From Clostridiales bacterium (GTDB lineage: Bacteria; Bacillota; Clostridia; Christensenellales; Aristaeellaceae), in assembly GCA_017569285.1 (NCBI GenBank), contig CP069419.1, positions 2,914,001-2,978,000 on the forward strand: 64,000 bases of DNA. Reading direction: 5' to 3'. Both the position numbers and the translations under genes were made by a program. Under the pieces are notes generated by a model. It was not told the origin of the DNA. It ran no database searches and saw nothing but the letters and a program-made list of their open reading frames with translations. Of the stretch, positions 25,471 to 35,175 are shown in pieces. The number at the start of each line of letters is the position of its first letter. The stretch's first letter is position 1.

Positions 25471-25497
25471 AAGAGCGCCGGGGAAACCCGGCGCTTT
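25471..25497 (+). terminator. Probable terminator after methyltransferase gene
   Basis: GCGCCGGG (25475-25482) and CCCGGCGC (25487-25494) pair around GAAA, followed by TTTG; the T-run is short. Confidence 0.5.
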
Positions 25498-25563
25498 GAA
25501 ATGTTAGGGAGAATCTCTTGCGTTATAGATGAAATTTCAGATGACTACAAATTGTAGTCAGTT

Positions 25564-25637
25564 GAAACAGCGGGGACTGGCCCCACTGTTTCCTGACACG
25601 TTCTAAAAATGTGACAGTAGGGCTGTCCCTTTGTCAC
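25564..25637. repeat. REP2 plus REP half, composite
   Basis: A 29-bp GAAACAG..CTGTTTC quasi-palindrome (25564-25592) is joined to an intact right-hand REP arm (25611-25637). Only a stub (TGACACGTT) remains of the left REP arm. The rest of 25468-25789 holds no gene. Confidence 0.85.
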
Positions 25638-25789
25638 ATGGTTACATACTATTGCATTTGTAACCGGTTTTATGGATAATATAGGCAGCAGTATCTGTAT
25701 TTCATGCCCAAAGAGGGGCAGACACAAGTGAAGAAACCGCAATACCTGAGGGAGAGAGAGACCAACTGCCACGTACAGGAGGGAAATCC

Positions 25790-28075
25790 ATGAGACGGTT
25801 ATTTGCCGTGCCGGGCATCCGGAGAATGATGTGTGTGTTTGCTGCGCTGGTGATGATCTGCGGCTGTATGGTTTCGTTTACTTCCGCGGAGGGAACGGAG
25901 CTGGCGCTGGAGGGGTATATCCGCGGGGCGTTTACGATGGACAGCCTGTTTGCCGCGGCGGAGAGCGCGCTGGAAGACGGCATGGAAGCCAAACAGGTGG
26001 TGCAGGAGATGATCGCGCTGGCGGACAGCGAGGACGCGCTGGAATTCCTGAACCGCGCGATGGACAACTGCGCGGCGGCGGACAGCGAGGAGTCGAAGAA
26101 GATCCTGGCGCTGCTGGAGGCGGACGAGGAGCACCGGCATTTTGAGACGAGCTTTGACAATACATATGAACACAGCCGGGACCTGAAATTCGGCATCCAT
26201 GACATACCGGAGGCCAGCGATGAACTGAAGGCGGCATTCAGTACCAAGAACGCGCACCAGTCGTTTGAGCCGATCATCTGGACGGAGAAGGATTTCAACA
26301 CTGTTTTCGGCAAATCGATTTCCCAGTTCAAGCCGGCGAACCCGCGGCCGGCGTATGCCTGTATCGTGATCAAAAACGATACGCAGGGCGAGCCGGACAA
26401 ATCGTGGTTCGAGAGCGATCCGGACGAAGCCATGGAGGCCATGAGCGAGATCATCGAGAACCTGCGGAGGGACCTGGATGATGATATGCCTGCGCTGACG
26501 GGCAACCCGCAGCTGGCTTCATCCTTCTGGATTATCCAGCTGAAGTATCCATTCTACGCACGGTACGGAACCGAAGGGGAAGTGAAGGGATACAACTGTT
26601 CGCTGACGGTGACGGTGCAGGATGCGGTGAGCCACCAGAAGATCGGGGAGATTTCCGCCAAAGAGCAGCTGGGGGATACCATTTACAGATGGAGCAACTG
26701 GATCGCCAAGGCGGACATACCGTACCTGGCGAACCGGAGCAACTATGAAAGCCAGCTGATGGGCAAGGTGCGGGCTGCGATCCAGAGGGAGCGGGCGGCA
26801 CTGCAGGCGAACCGGCCGCTGACCATGCTGAACGCGGAAAAGGTGGTCAACGCGATGCTGCTGCAGCAGACAGACAAGCTGAATGACGCGTGGCAGAAGG
26901 CGATCTATGAAAGCGGCGCGAAGAATATTGAAATTGACGGAAATACGCTGACATTCGCGCTGCGGAGCTATGACGCAAAGCAGAAGGAACTGGGGAAGTA
27001 CTCCGCGGCGGAGGACAAGGACAAATGGCTGCTGGCAATGCTGAAAAACGCGTCCGCCTATGACCTGGAGATTTCCGTGGAACTGGAGAACGGGAATATT
27101 CCCCAGAAGAGCGTGAACAAGATAAAAACAGCAGTGCAGCAGGCGGCGCCGAAAGCCCGGCAGTTCTTCAGCGGGCAGGATTTCCTGGCCGCGCTGAAGG
27201 ACTACCTGTTCCCGGTAATGGAGAGGGCAAAGTCGGCGGAGGACCTGATGAATCCGGCGGAGAGCTTTGCCCAATTCTATTCCGGCCTTGGGAACCTGCT
27301 GGACTATGCGCCGGTGAGCGTGGGGGCTGTGGTATTCCAGCTGCAGAAGAACCTGGCGCTGAACGTGAAGGACGGGCCGCACGCAATGGAACTGAGCTGT
27401 TCGAGCATTTCGCTGGCGGAGCTGCTGAGCAGCAGCGCCAGGGCCGTGCTGGACACGCAGGCGTACCTGCCGGCGGAAGAGCGGGGCACCGGGGACGTGG
27501 CCGGCCTGGTGGCGGAGGAATTCGCAGCGGAGGCGTATAAGCAGATCCAGAAATCGGGAAGCAAGAACGGGATTGTGCTCGACGTTGACGGCCTGATTGT
27601 GGACGGGCGGCCCCGTGGATACGAGGAGTACTTTGAAAGCTTCCGGTGGGGCGATACGATTGAGTCGCTGGAAAATACACTGGACAAGCTGCCGGATATC
27701 GCGGCGCTGCCGCTGCCGAAGGCCGGACTGATGCGCGGAAACAACAGGGGCACGACGGTGAACTTCAAGCTGAGCAAGGATTCCAGCCCGACGTATATCA
27801 TCATGCGGGATGATTACGACCAGATCGTGATGGCCTGTTTCGCACTGGCCGGGAAGACGACCACGGTGCATGTGCAGCAGGGCCGGTACCGGATTGCCTG
27901 GTGCAGCGGGCCGTACTGGTACGGGGAGGAGATCCTGTTTGGTGAGCTCGGCGCGTACAGCAAGAGCGAGACGGTGGAGATCAAGGGCACGAACTATTCC
28001 CATACGTTCACACTGGAAAGCAGTGCGGACGGCGACGTGAACATCTACGGCGCGACCCCGGCGGACTTCCACTGA
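25790..28075 (+). CDS. Large secreted protein of unknown function
   Basis: A 761-residue exported protein. The N-terminus has a hydrophobic signal sequence (MMCVFAALVMICGCMVSFTSAEG) with a possible lipobox ICGC, so it may be a lipoprotein. The body is mostly helical in character, with alternating acidic stretches such as AAESALEDGMEAKQVVQEM, and ends in a beta-rich region (YRIAWCSGPYWYGEEILFGE). No catalytic motif or known domain is recognised. A strong CAGGAGGGAAATCC ribosome site and a following terminator indicate a single-gene transcript. The gene's GC matches the surrounding chromosome. Confidence 0.6.
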   Translation: MRRLFAVPGIRRMMCVFAALVMICGCMVSFTSAEGTELALEGYIRGAFTMDSLFAAAESALEDGMEAKQVVQEMIALADSEDALEFLNRAMDNCAAADSEESKKILALLEADEEHRHFETSFDNTYEHSRDLKFGIHDIPEASDELKAAFSTKNAHQSFEPIIWTEKDFNTVFGKSISQFKPANPRPAYACIVIKNDTQGEPDKSWFESDPDEAMEAMSEIIENLRRDLDDDMPALTGNPQLASSFWIIQLKYPFYARYGTEGEVKGYNCSLTVTVQDAVSHQKIGEISAKEQLGDTIYRWSNWIAKADIPYLANRSNYESQLMGKVRAAIQRERAALQANRPLTMLNAEKVVNAMLLQQTDKLNDAWQKAIYESGAKNIEIDGNTLTFALRSYDAKQKELGKYSAAEDKDKWLLAMLKNASAYDLEISVELENGNIPQKSVNKIKTAVQQAAPKARQFFSGQDFLAALKDYLFPVMERAKSAEDLMNPAESFAQFYSGLGNLLDYAPVSVGAVVFQLQKNLALNVKDGPHAMELSCSSISLAELLSSSARAVLDTQAYLPAEERGTGDVAGLVAEEFAAEAYKQIQKSGSKNGIVLDVDGLIVDGRPRGYEEYFESFRWGDTIESLENTLDKLPDIAALPLPKAGLMRGNNRGTTVNFKLSKDSSPTYIIMRDDYDQIVMACFALAGKTTTVHVQQGRYRIAWCSGPYWYGEEILFGELGAYSKSETVEIKGTNYSHTFTLESSADGDVNIYGATPADFH

Positions 28076-28104
28076 GAGTGAAGAAGGGAAACTGAATGGA
28101 ATAG

Positions 28105-28137
28105 AAATCCCCCTGCCATTGCGGCAGGGGGATTTTT
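28105..28137 (+). terminator. Strong rho-independent terminator
   Basis: A 13-bp stem (AAATCCCCCTGCC/GGCAGGGGGATTT) with loop ATTGC and a TTTTT tail. Confidence 0.9.
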
Positions 28138-28156
28138 AAGTGAAGAGTGAAAAGTT

Positions 28157-28231
28157 GAAACAGTGGGGACTGTCCCTACTGTTTCACTGTCCCCATTGTT
28201 TCATGTGACAGTAGGGCTGTCCCTTTGTCAC
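28157..28231. repeat. REP2 plus REP half, composite
   Basis: The REP2 quasi-palindrome (28157-28185), a partial second REP2 half (ACTGTCCCCATTGTTTC) and an intact REP right arm (28205-28231) lie in a row. It ends 1 bp before the stop codon of the MGMT-like gene. Confidence 0.85.
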
Positions 28232-28232
28232 A

Positions 28233-28550
28233 TTATACCATTGGCAGGAAGGGAACACGGTAGCGCGACATGTCCACATGGGTCTCGTCGATGAAGCCCA
28301 CGCCTTCGGCCTGGAGAAGCTCGACTTGCTTATTGGCGCCTCCAAATGCGAAAGCAGACGAAACTTCACCGTTTTGTTTGACCACGCGGTGGCAGGGGAT
28401 GACGCCGGGTTCCGGATTGACATGGAGCGCGTAGCCCACGACCCGGGAAAGACGCTTGTTGCCGACAGCCTCAGCGATCTGGCCGTAGGTGGCGACATAA
28501 CCGATGGGGATCTGTTTTACCACCTGGTAGACTTTGTCGAAAATGCTCAT
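28233..28550 (-). CDS. MGMT-family DNA alkyltransferase (short form)
   Basis: A 105-residue protein comprising only the C-terminal helix-turn-helix and active-site domain of O6-alkylguanine-DNA alkyltransferases. The acceptor cysteine C53 is present in the IPCHRVV motif, and VGYALHVNP and RLSRVVG match the DNA-binding region. Because the cysteine is kept, it is closer to an active transferase than to the alkyltransferase-like proteins that have Trp or Ala there, although its small size matches the latter. It probably repairs or flags O6-alkylguanine. Confidence 0.85.
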   Translation of the reverse strand: MSIFDKVYQVVKQIPIGYVATYGQIAEAVGNKRLSRVVGYALHVNPEPGVIPCHRVVKQNGEVSSAFAFGGANKQVELLQAEGVGFIDETHVDMSRYRVPFLPMV

Positions 28551-28579
28551 GTGCCTGCTCCAAGTTGAGAGTGAAGCGT

Positions 28580-29866
28580 TTACTTCGTAATGCCGGTGAC
28601 CGTCGCGCCGTTCAGGCGGGTGACAGCGGGGATGCGCATATTGTTATACTGGCGGGACTCTTTGGAGAAGCGCATGGTGCTCATGAGCTCGCTGATAGAG
28701 CCGGAGACGGAGCCGCCGCTGACCGGGGTGACATTGCCTTTGCCGTCATGCCAGTAGGCCAGGCGGATTTCGCCAGCGATGCCGCCGTTGATGACGTTGA
28801 CCTGGAAATCGGAGAATTCCACGACTTCCAGGAAAGCACCCCGGCGAAGCTCATCCGCGGAAAGGGTGCCGCCGGTGACCTCATAGTTATTGGGGATGAA
28901 GGAATTCTCCAGGCCCAGGTACTGGCTGAACTGGCGGGAACCGAAGAAGCTGACGGGCACGCCGGCATCCATGAGGAGCAGGTCGCGCACGGGAGCACCT
29001 TCGCGGTCGTAGGCGCCGTTGGAGGAGGAGTTGGGCAGCTCCCGCAGGGCGCGGACGGTGACCTTGTCGCCATTGAACTGTTCCGCGACGGGTTTGCCGA
29101 TTTCCCAGCTGCTGATGCGGCGGTAGACAGCGGCGGTGCTCAGGCGGGAGATGAAATATTCATAGACGCTGGTGGCGGCGTCCGTGGAAAGGACGACGTC
29201 CGCCGTGCCGAGGGCCGGCGTTTCACCGGCGATGAGCTTATCCCGGCCGTAGCGCAGGGTTTCGGACAGGTCGTGGGTGAGCTGTTCCGCGTCGCAGGCG
29301 CCGGAGCGGTAGAAACGGTAGAGCTCGATTTCGTGGCCGTCCCGGCGGGCGTTGACCACGGCTTCCACGGTGGAGGAGGGGGAAACGGCGGTGACGTCGA
29401 TGCCCTCGCTGTTGAGGAAGCGGGTGCGGACCTCATTGACGAAGATTTCGTAGCTGTTGAGGTCCTCGGTGGCCGTTTCGGGCAGGGAGGCGAGCGTGTT
29501 CAGGAAATCCCGGGAGATGGCCTTGATATCCACGGGCTGCTGGGGCACGGGCGGCTGGTTCACGGGCCTGTTGAGCGTGTAGGCCGGGTTGCGGACGTAG
29601 AGCGCGTCCTGGCAGAGACCGTCGACCACGCGGCGGATCTCCTCCGTGGAGGCGGTGGTGGAGATGCCGGCCTGGGCGGAACCCAGGAATTTGCCGTCAT
29701 CAATTTTCCGGTAGACCTTGACGGTGTACTCCTCGACATCCGTGAAACGGTTCTGGTCGAGCTTATGGCGGATGAAGTAGAACTCCCATCCGGTTTTGCG
29801 CTCATCGGTGACTTCCCAGGCATCCGCGCCGGAAGCACGGAGGATTTCAATCAGTTGATTCAGCAT
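28580..29866 (-). CDS. TldD/PmbA family protein, TldE-like partner
   Basis: A 428-residue protein of the TldD/PmbA family lacking the HExxxH zinc site, so it is the non-catalytic E-type partner. The C-terminal PNNYEVTGGTLSADELRRG and SVSGSISELMSTMRFS segments are typical. The start at 29866 overlaps the upstream tldD-like stop codon (TAATG), showing coupling. The pair forms a heterodimeric metalloprotease that degrades unfolded or modified peptides. Longer in-frame starts lie within the tldD-like gene. Confidence 0.88.
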   Translation of the reverse strand: MLNQLIEILRASGADAWEVTDERKTGWEFYFIRHKLDQNRFTDVEEYTVKVYRKIDDGKFLGSAQAGISTTASTEEIRRVVDGLCQDALYVRNPAYTLNRPVNQPPVPQQPVDIKAISRDFLNTLASLPETATEDLNSYEIFVNEVRTRFLNSEGIDVTAVSPSSTVEAVVNARRDGHEIELYRFYRSGACDAEQLTHDLSETLRYGRDKLIAGETPALGTADVVLSTDAATSVYEYFISRLSTAAVYRRISSWEIGKPVAEQFNGDKVTVRALRELPNSSSNGAYDREGAPVRDLLLMDAGVPVSFFGSRQFSQYLGLENSFIPNNYEVTGGTLSADELRRGAFLEVVEFSDFQVNVINGGIAGEIRLAYWHDGKGNVTPVSGGSVSGSISELMSTMRFSKESRQYNNMRIPAVTRLNGATVTGITK

Positions 29867-31299
29867 TATCCCAGCCTCACTTTCGCTTTCAGATAGGGAC
29901 CGCCGTCGGCGACCTTGACCCATTCCTTGTGGCCCTTGCCGCAGGCGCCGTTGCCGAAGACGCCGCGGTCGGAGGAGACCATGGAGACGGAGCCGAGGAG
30001 GTCCGGCACGTAGCCGGTCATGACGAGCGGGGAGACGACCTTGCCGGTGAGCTTCCCGTCGATGATTTCATAGCCGCGCTCGATGATGCACTGGATGCCC
30101 CAATGCTTGGGATCCTCCATGCCGGACTGCATGCCACAGAGGAGGTAGCCCTTGGAGATGGAGGCGATCATCTCCTCCAGGGTGCTGGAGCCGGAATCGA
30201 AGAGGGTGTTGGTCATGCGGGTGTAGACCTTGTGGGCGAAGTTCTCGCGTTTGCCGTTGCCGGTGGGCTGAATGCCGAGGCGCAGGGCGCTGAGGGCATC
30301 GCAGATGCCGGTGCGCAGGATGCCGTTTTCGATTTCGATGACGTCGCCGGCGGGGGTGCCTTCGTCATCAAAGGCATAGCCGGTGACGCTGTCGGCACAG
30401 AGGGCGCCCTCGTGCATGGTGACGTTGTCGGAGCCGACGCGCTTGCCGATGTATTCGGCGCCGAGGGCGCGGCCTTTGACGAACATATCCATTTCCACGC
30501 CGTGGCCGAAGGCTTCGTGGGCGATGAGGCCGGAAACCTCCGGGCTGGTGATGACGTCATACTCGCCGGGGACGACGCGGTCCGCGGAGAGCAGCTCGCC
30601 GACGACCTTCAGGACCTTGGGGGACTCATCGCCGAGGCGGTCGAAGAGTTCCGGGCCCTCGCGGCCGGAAATGCCGGAATGGGACATCTCATTGCGGCCG
30701 TTGCGCATGGCGAGCATCATGACGGAGCCTTCGCTCTGCACGTAGCTCTGGCGCAGGTCGCGGTGCTCCGTGAGGAACATCTTGCAGATGTGGGTCGAGG
30801 TGGCGGAGATGTTGCAGTCCAGCAGCTCACCATTCTGCGCAACGGCCTTGTCCGAAACCTCGGAAAGGCGGGTGACGAGGTCGGCGAGGTCTTCCTCCTC
30901 CGGCAGGCGGCCGGTTTCCATCTCCACGAAGATGGTTTGCGGTTCATCCGGCAGGGCGGCGGTTTCATACACGGCGGTGCCGGTTTCCCGCAGGAGCTCC
31001 AGCTGGGCGTCCAGCGAGGCGGTGAGGGAGGCGCAGGCACCTTCCGGGTCCGCCGGGTTGAAGCCGGTGAAGGCGGCCTCGGAATACAGGCCGTCCTTGT
31101 ACACGCGGACGACGGTGCCGCGCTCGGTGGTGCGGGTGTCGCGGGCGACGCCCTTGTAGCGCTGGCTGATGCGGACGGTGAAACCGACAGAGTCCGTGGA
31201 CAGGACGCTGACGTAATCATACCGGCGGCGCAGCAGGGCGATCAGCTGTTTGAGCCCCGGGGCGATACCGGTGAGGTACGGGGAAAAAGGTGCTTTCAT
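29866..31299 (-). CDS. TldD/PmbA family metalloprotease, TldD-like subunit
   Basis: A 477-residue protease with the zinc motif H261-E-x3-H266 in LIAHEAFGHGVEMD. The C-terminal DRGVFGNGACGKGHKEWVKV segment, with a conserved Cys, fits TldD. In E. coli TldD/TldE matures microcins and degrades the CcdA antitoxin; here the target is unknown. The one-base overlap with the E-type gene shows the two are made together. It does not overlap the divergent aldolase region. Confidence 0.9.
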   Translation of the reverse strand: MKAPFSPYLTGIAPGLKQLIALLRRRYDYVSVLSTDSVGFTVRISQRYKGVARDTRTTERGTVVRVYKDGLYSEAAFTGFNPADPEGACASLTASLDAQLELLRETGTAVYETAALPDEPQTIFVEMETGRLPEEEDLADLVTRLSEVSDKAVAQNGELLDCNISATSTHICKMFLTEHRDLRQSYVQSEGSVMMLAMRNGRNEMSHSGISGREGPELFDRLGDESPKVLKVVGELLSADRVVPGEYDVITSPEVSGLIAHEAFGHGVEMDMFVKGRALGAEYIGKRVGSDNVTMHEGALCADSVTGYAFDDEGTPAGDVIEIENGILRTGICDALSALRLGIQPTGNGKRENFAHKVYTRMTNTLFDSGSSTLEEMIASISKGYLLCGMQSGMEDPKHWGIQCIIERGYEIIDGKLTGKVVSPLVMTGYVPDLLGSVSMVSSDRGVFGNGACGKGHKEWVKVADGGPYLKAKVRLG

Positions 31300-31396
31300 A
31301 GGGTTTTATTCTCCTTTCCGGAAGTACTTTTATTGTAGCGGATGGGTGCAGGCAGGTCAACGGATGCGGCTTGCCTGTTATTGGCGAAGTGAAGAG

Positions 31397-32431
31397 TTAA
31401 CAGCTGAGCAGGATATCCCGCAGAGCGGAGATATCTTCTTCAGTTGTTGACCAGCCGGTGGCGAAACGGACAACGGTGTGCGTATCGTCATACTTCTCCC
31501 AGAAGCTGAAGCGGACCTTCTCCCGGAGGGCCTCCAGGCGGGAGTTCTCCAGGATGACGAACTGCTGGTTGGTGGGGGAACTGAGCGCGAAGGGGATGCC
31601 GCAGTCCAGGAAGACCTTCTTCAGCTCTTCCGCCAGGGCGATGGCGTGGCGGCTGATGCGGAAGTAGAGATCATCCGTGAAGAGGGTGTCGAACTGGATG
31701 CCCAGGAGGCGGCCCTTGGCCAGGAGCGCGCCGTGCTGCTTGACGGTGTTCATGAAATGCGGGGGCTTGTTGCCTTTCGGGAAAACGACGGCCTCACCGC
31801 AGAGGGCGCCGACCTTGGTGCCGCCGATGTAGAAGACATCGCAGAGGGAGGCAAGCTCCGGCAGGGTGAGATCCGCGGCGGGGCTGGCCAGGCCGTAGCC
31901 CAAGCGGGCGCCGTCGATGAAGAGGGAAAGGTTATACTGTTTGCAGAGGGCGGAGATGGCTTCCAGTTCCGCCTTTGAATACAGGGTGCCGTATTCGGTG
32001 GGCCAGGAGAGGTAGACCATACCGGGCCAGACCATGTGCTCCCGGTTTTCATCCCCGTGGAAGGCGGAGAGCCAGGAGGACAGGTCCGTGGAATTGATTT
32101 TGCCTTCCTGCTGCGGAAGGGAAATCACCTTATGGCCGGTGTATTCCACGGCGCCGGCTTCATGGGCGTTGATATGGCCGGTTTCGGCCGAGATGACGCC
32201 GCACCAGGCAGGGAGCATGGCGGCGATGATGAGCGCGTTGGTCTGGGTGCCGCCGGAGAGAAACTCCACGTCCGCTTCCGGGCAGCCGACGGCTGCGCGG
32301 ATTTTTTCCTTCGCGCTGTCGCAGTATTTATCTGTGCCGTAGCCGGGCAGGGGCTCGAGGTTGGTTTCTGCCAGGCGGCGCAGGATATCCGGATGGGCGC
32401 CGGCGATGTAATCGCTTTCAAAAGACAGCAT
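31397..32431 (-). CDS. PLP-dependent threonine aldolase family protein
   Basis: A 344-residue fold-type I PLP enzyme of the low-specificity L-threonine aldolase/beta-eliminating lyase family, which splits threonine to glycine and acetaldehyde. PLP-contact motifs are SGGTQTNALI, HINAHEAGAVE, FIDGARLGYGL and YIGGTKVGALCG, the last holding the Schiff-base lysine. The start is placed at 32431 because the upstream ATG at 32449 overlaps a GGAGG ribosome site 9 bp before 32431. It is monocistronic. Confidence 0.88.
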   Translation of the reverse strand: MLSFESDYIAGAHPDILRRLAETNLEPLPGYGTDKYCDSAKEKIRAAVGCPEADVEFLSGGTQTNALIIAAMLPAWCGVISAETGHINAHEAGAVEYTGHKVISLPQQEGKINSTDLSSWLSAFHGDENREHMVWPGMVYLSWPTEYGTLYSKAELEAISALCKQYNLSLFIDGARLGYGLASPAADLTLPELASLCDVFYIGGTKVGALCGEAVVFPKGNKPPHFMNTVKQHGALLAKGRLLGIQFDTLFTDDLYFRISRHAIALAEELKKVFLDCGIPFALSSPTNQQFVILENSRLEALREKVRFSFWEKYDDTHTVVRFATGWSTTEEDISALRDILLSC

Positions 32432-32514
32432 ATGATATGTAGCCTCCATTTATCGGATAAAAGATATTTTAACGCAGAGAACAGGAAAACACCAGCAAGA
32501 ATACTGGATACAAT

Positions 32515-32543
32515 GAAATGAAGGGGACTGTCCTGAATGTTTC
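32515..32543. repeat. REP2 quasi-palindrome, diverged copy
   Basis: GAAATGAAGGGGACTG and TCCTGAATGTTTC form an imperfect 29-bp palindrome upstream of the GH3 gene. Confidence 0.6.
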
Positions 32544-32644
32544 ATAACCTTGCCAAAAAAGCTTTTGTTCGATATAATGGCCGAAGGCTCAGATGAAAAC
32601 GTTTTTTTATTTTTTTGAAAATTGAATTTGGAGGAACCAGGAGA

Positions 32645-35119
32645 ATGAAACTGAAGAACGGATTCAGCGGGACTGCATCTGCGGAAATTACGCCCCGGGA
32701 GATCAAACACCGGGAGATCGCGCGCCGCGTGGCGGCGGGCGGTGTGGTGCTGCTGAAGAACAACGGCGTGCTGCCGCTGCAGGAGTATACGGGCGTGGCG
32801 CTGTACGGCGCAGGCGCACGGCATACGATTACGGGCGGAACCGGATCCGGCGAGGTGAACTGCCGGCCGGGCGTCTCCATCTGCGAAGGGCTGGAGAGCG
32901 CCGGAATGAAGATTGTGAGCAAGGGCTGGCTGGACGCGCTGGACGCGGCGTATGACCGGGCCTTTGAGGAGTGGAAAGAGGCCGTCCGCGCGAAGATCGT
33001 GCCGGGGAAATTCGACGGCATGTGGGAAGCATTTGTGAGCACGCCGAAGAAGATCCCGGAAGGGCCGCACATCATGCACGAGGGCGATACCGATACGGCG
33101 ATCTACGTGATCAGCCGGATCGCGGGCGAAGGCGCTGACCGGCATCCCGTGGCCGGGGACTACCTGCTGAGCGAGATTGAAGAGCGCGAGCTGGGCGAGG
33201 TATGCTCGGCGTACAGCCGGGTGATCGTGGTGCTGAACATGGGCGGCGTGATCGACCTGGGATTCATGGACCGGTATCCGGTTTCCGCGCTGATACTGCT
33301 GGGCCAGGCGGGCATGGAAGGCGGCAACGTGCTGGCGGACATCCTGCTGGGCAAGGTGAACCCGAGCGGCCGGCTGGCCGAGACCTGGGGCATGGCGTAT
33401 GAGGATTATCCCTGCGCGGACATGTACTCCAACGTGGGCGGCAACCTGCAGGAGGAAAAGTACAAGGAAGGCATCTACGTTGGCTACCGCTGGTTTGACG
33501 CGTTTGAGAAGAAGCCGCGGTATCCCTTCGGATACGGGCTGAGCTATACGACGTTCGGAATTTCCCCGGCGGGCGTGGAACTGAACGGCGGGAAGGCTGT
33601 TGTGACCGTGAAGGTGGAGAACACCGGCGACCGGGCGGGGCGGACCTCCGTGCTGCTGTTTGCGGCGTGCCCGGAAGGCCTGCGGAAGAAGGAACGGAAA
33701 AAGCTGGCCGGATTTGCCAAGACGAAGGAGCTGCAGCCCGGGGAAAGCACCGAGCTGAAGATTGAAGCCTGCCTGCCGTACCTGGCCGCATGGCACGCGG
33801 GCAAATCCGCGTATTTCATGGACGCGGGCGAATACCGCCTGCTGATCGGCACGGACGCCGCGAACTACATGGCGGCCGGAACGCTGACCGTGAAGGAAAC
33901 CATCTGGGGCGCGAAGCAGCACCGGATCTGCCCGCTGCTGGATGCGCTGCCGGAGAAGAAGCCGGAGGACGAGGCGGACAAGCGCTGGGCGGATGAATTG
34001 GCCGGGCTGTTTGCTGCAGGGCTGCCGGTGATTGCCATCGACGATGCGGCGGCGGAAGCGTTGGCAAAGTATACCGCGCCGGCGAACCTGCCGGAGCCGA
34101 AGGATCCCCTGGTGGAGAAGCTGACGCTGGAAGAGAAGGCGTGCCTGGTATGCGGGCGGCCCACCCACGGCGAAGTGTCGTTCATCGGCGACGCGGGCGT
34201 GACGGTGCCCGGGGCGGCGGCGGAAACCACGCCGGTGCTGAAGAAATACGGTATTCCCACGAGCATCCTGGCGGACGGCCCGGCGGGCATCCGCATTGAG
34301 CACCGGTATGAGGTGAAGGACGGAAAGATCTTCCACGCGGACCGCGCGGAAGGCTTCCTGGCCCGGATTTTCAAAGAAGAGATCCGCCACGAGGGAACGG
34401 AAGCGTACTACCAGTACTGCACGGCCATCCCGGTGGGCATGGTGCTGGCGCAGACGTTTGACACGGACGCGCTGGAGGAGATCGGCGGCGTGATCGCCCG
34501 CGAGATGGAAGAGTTTGGCGTGACCTGGTGGCTGGCGCCCGGCATGAACATCAAACGGAACCCGCTGTGCGGCCGGAGCTTTGAGTATTATTCCGAGGAT
34601 CCGCTGGTTGCCGGAAAGATCGCGGCGGCGATTACCCGCGGCGTGCAGGCAGTGCCCGGCGCGGCGGTGACCATCAAGCATTTCGCGTGCAACAACCAGG
34701 AGGACAACCGGCGCGGCGTATCGAGCATTGTGAGCGAGCGGGCGCTGCGGGAAATCTACCTGAAGGGCTTCGAGATCGCCGTGCGCGAGGCGCAGCCCCA
34801 TGCGATCATGACCTCCTACAACAAGATCAACGGCGTGCACACCGCGAACAGCCGCGACCTGTGCACCGTGGCGGCCCGCGGGGAGTGGGGCTTCCAGGGA
34901 CTGATCATGACCGACTGGACGACGACGAACTTCGAGGGCGGGTCTTCCGCCGCGAAGTGCGTGGCGGCCGGTAACGACCTGACGATGCCCGGGCTGGAAA
35001 GCGATATCCGGGAGATCATCGGGGCGGTGAAGGAAGAGAACGACCAGAGCCTGGATATCAAAGACCTGGATGCATGCTGCGCGCGGATCCTGGGCCTGAT
35101 CCGGAAACTGTGCTGCTGA
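32645..35119 (+). CDS. GH3 glycosidase with permuted domain order
   Basis: An 824-residue beta-glucosidase-type enzyme whose domains run in reverse order. The (alpha/beta)6 sandwich domain comes first (REIARRVAAGGVVLLKNNGV at about 20-40), followed by a fibronectin III-like region (VTVKVENTGDRAGRTSVLLF), and the catalytic TIM barrel is last. The nucleophile is D757 in LIMTDWTTTN, and KHFACNNQEDNR is the substrate-binding KH segment. This permutation is known from Butyrivibrio and Ruminococcus beta-glucosidases. No signal peptide is present, so it hydrolyses imported oligosaccharides. The start at 32645 follows GGAGGAACCAGGAGA. Confidence 0.92.
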   Translation: MKLKNGFSGTASAEITPREIKHREIARRVAAGGVVLLKNNGVLPLQEYTGVALYGAGARHTITGGTGSGEVNCRPGVSICEGLESAGMKIVSKGWLDALDAAYDRAFEEWKEAVRAKIVPGKFDGMWEAFVSTPKKIPEGPHIMHEGDTDTAIYVISRIAGEGADRHPVAGDYLLSEIEERELGEVCSAYSRVIVVLNMGGVIDLGFMDRYPVSALILLGQAGMEGGNVLADILLGKVNPSGRLAETWGMAYEDYPCADMYSNVGGNLQEEKYKEGIYVGYRWFDAFEKKPRYPFGYGLSYTTFGISPAGVELNGGKAVVTVKVENTGDRAGRTSVLLFAACPEGLRKKERKKLAGFAKTKELQPGESTELKIEACLPYLAAWHAGKSAYFMDAGEYRLLIGTDAANYMAAGTLTVKETIWGAKQHRICPLLDALPEKKPEDEADKRWADELAGLFAAGLPVIAIDDAAAEALAKYTAPANLPEPKDPLVEKLTLEEKACLVCGRPTHGEVSFIGDAGVTVPGAAAETTPVLKKYGIPTSILADGPAGIRIEHRYEVKDGKIFHADRAEGFLARIFKEEIRHEGTEAYYQYCTAIPVGMVLAQTFDTDALEEIGGVIAREMEEFGVTWWLAPGMNIKRNPLCGRSFEYYSEDPLVAGKIAAAITRGVQAVPGAAVTIKHFACNNQEDNRRGVSSIVSERALREIYLKGFEIAVREAQPHAIMTSYNKINGVHTANSRDLCTVAARGEWGFQGLIMTDWTTTNFEGGSSAAKCVAAGNDLTMPGLESDIREIIGAVKEENDQSLDIKDLDACCARILGLIRKLCC

Positions 35120-35137
35120 GTTTCAGCAGGGCAAGCA

Positions 35138-35166
35138 AAAACAGCCGGCGGAATGCCGGCTGTTTT
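35138..35166. terminator. Bidirectional terminator between GH3 and NUDIX genes
   Basis: A 12-bp stem AAAACAGCCGGC/GCCGGCTGTTTT with loop GGAAT has A-rich and T-rich ends and serves two convergent genes. Confidence 0.85.
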
Positions 35167-35175
35167 GATGTTGAT

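Noticed and set aside
25790-28075. Large secreted protein as a protease or glycosidase
   Set aside because: No catalytic motif could be found; left as unknown.
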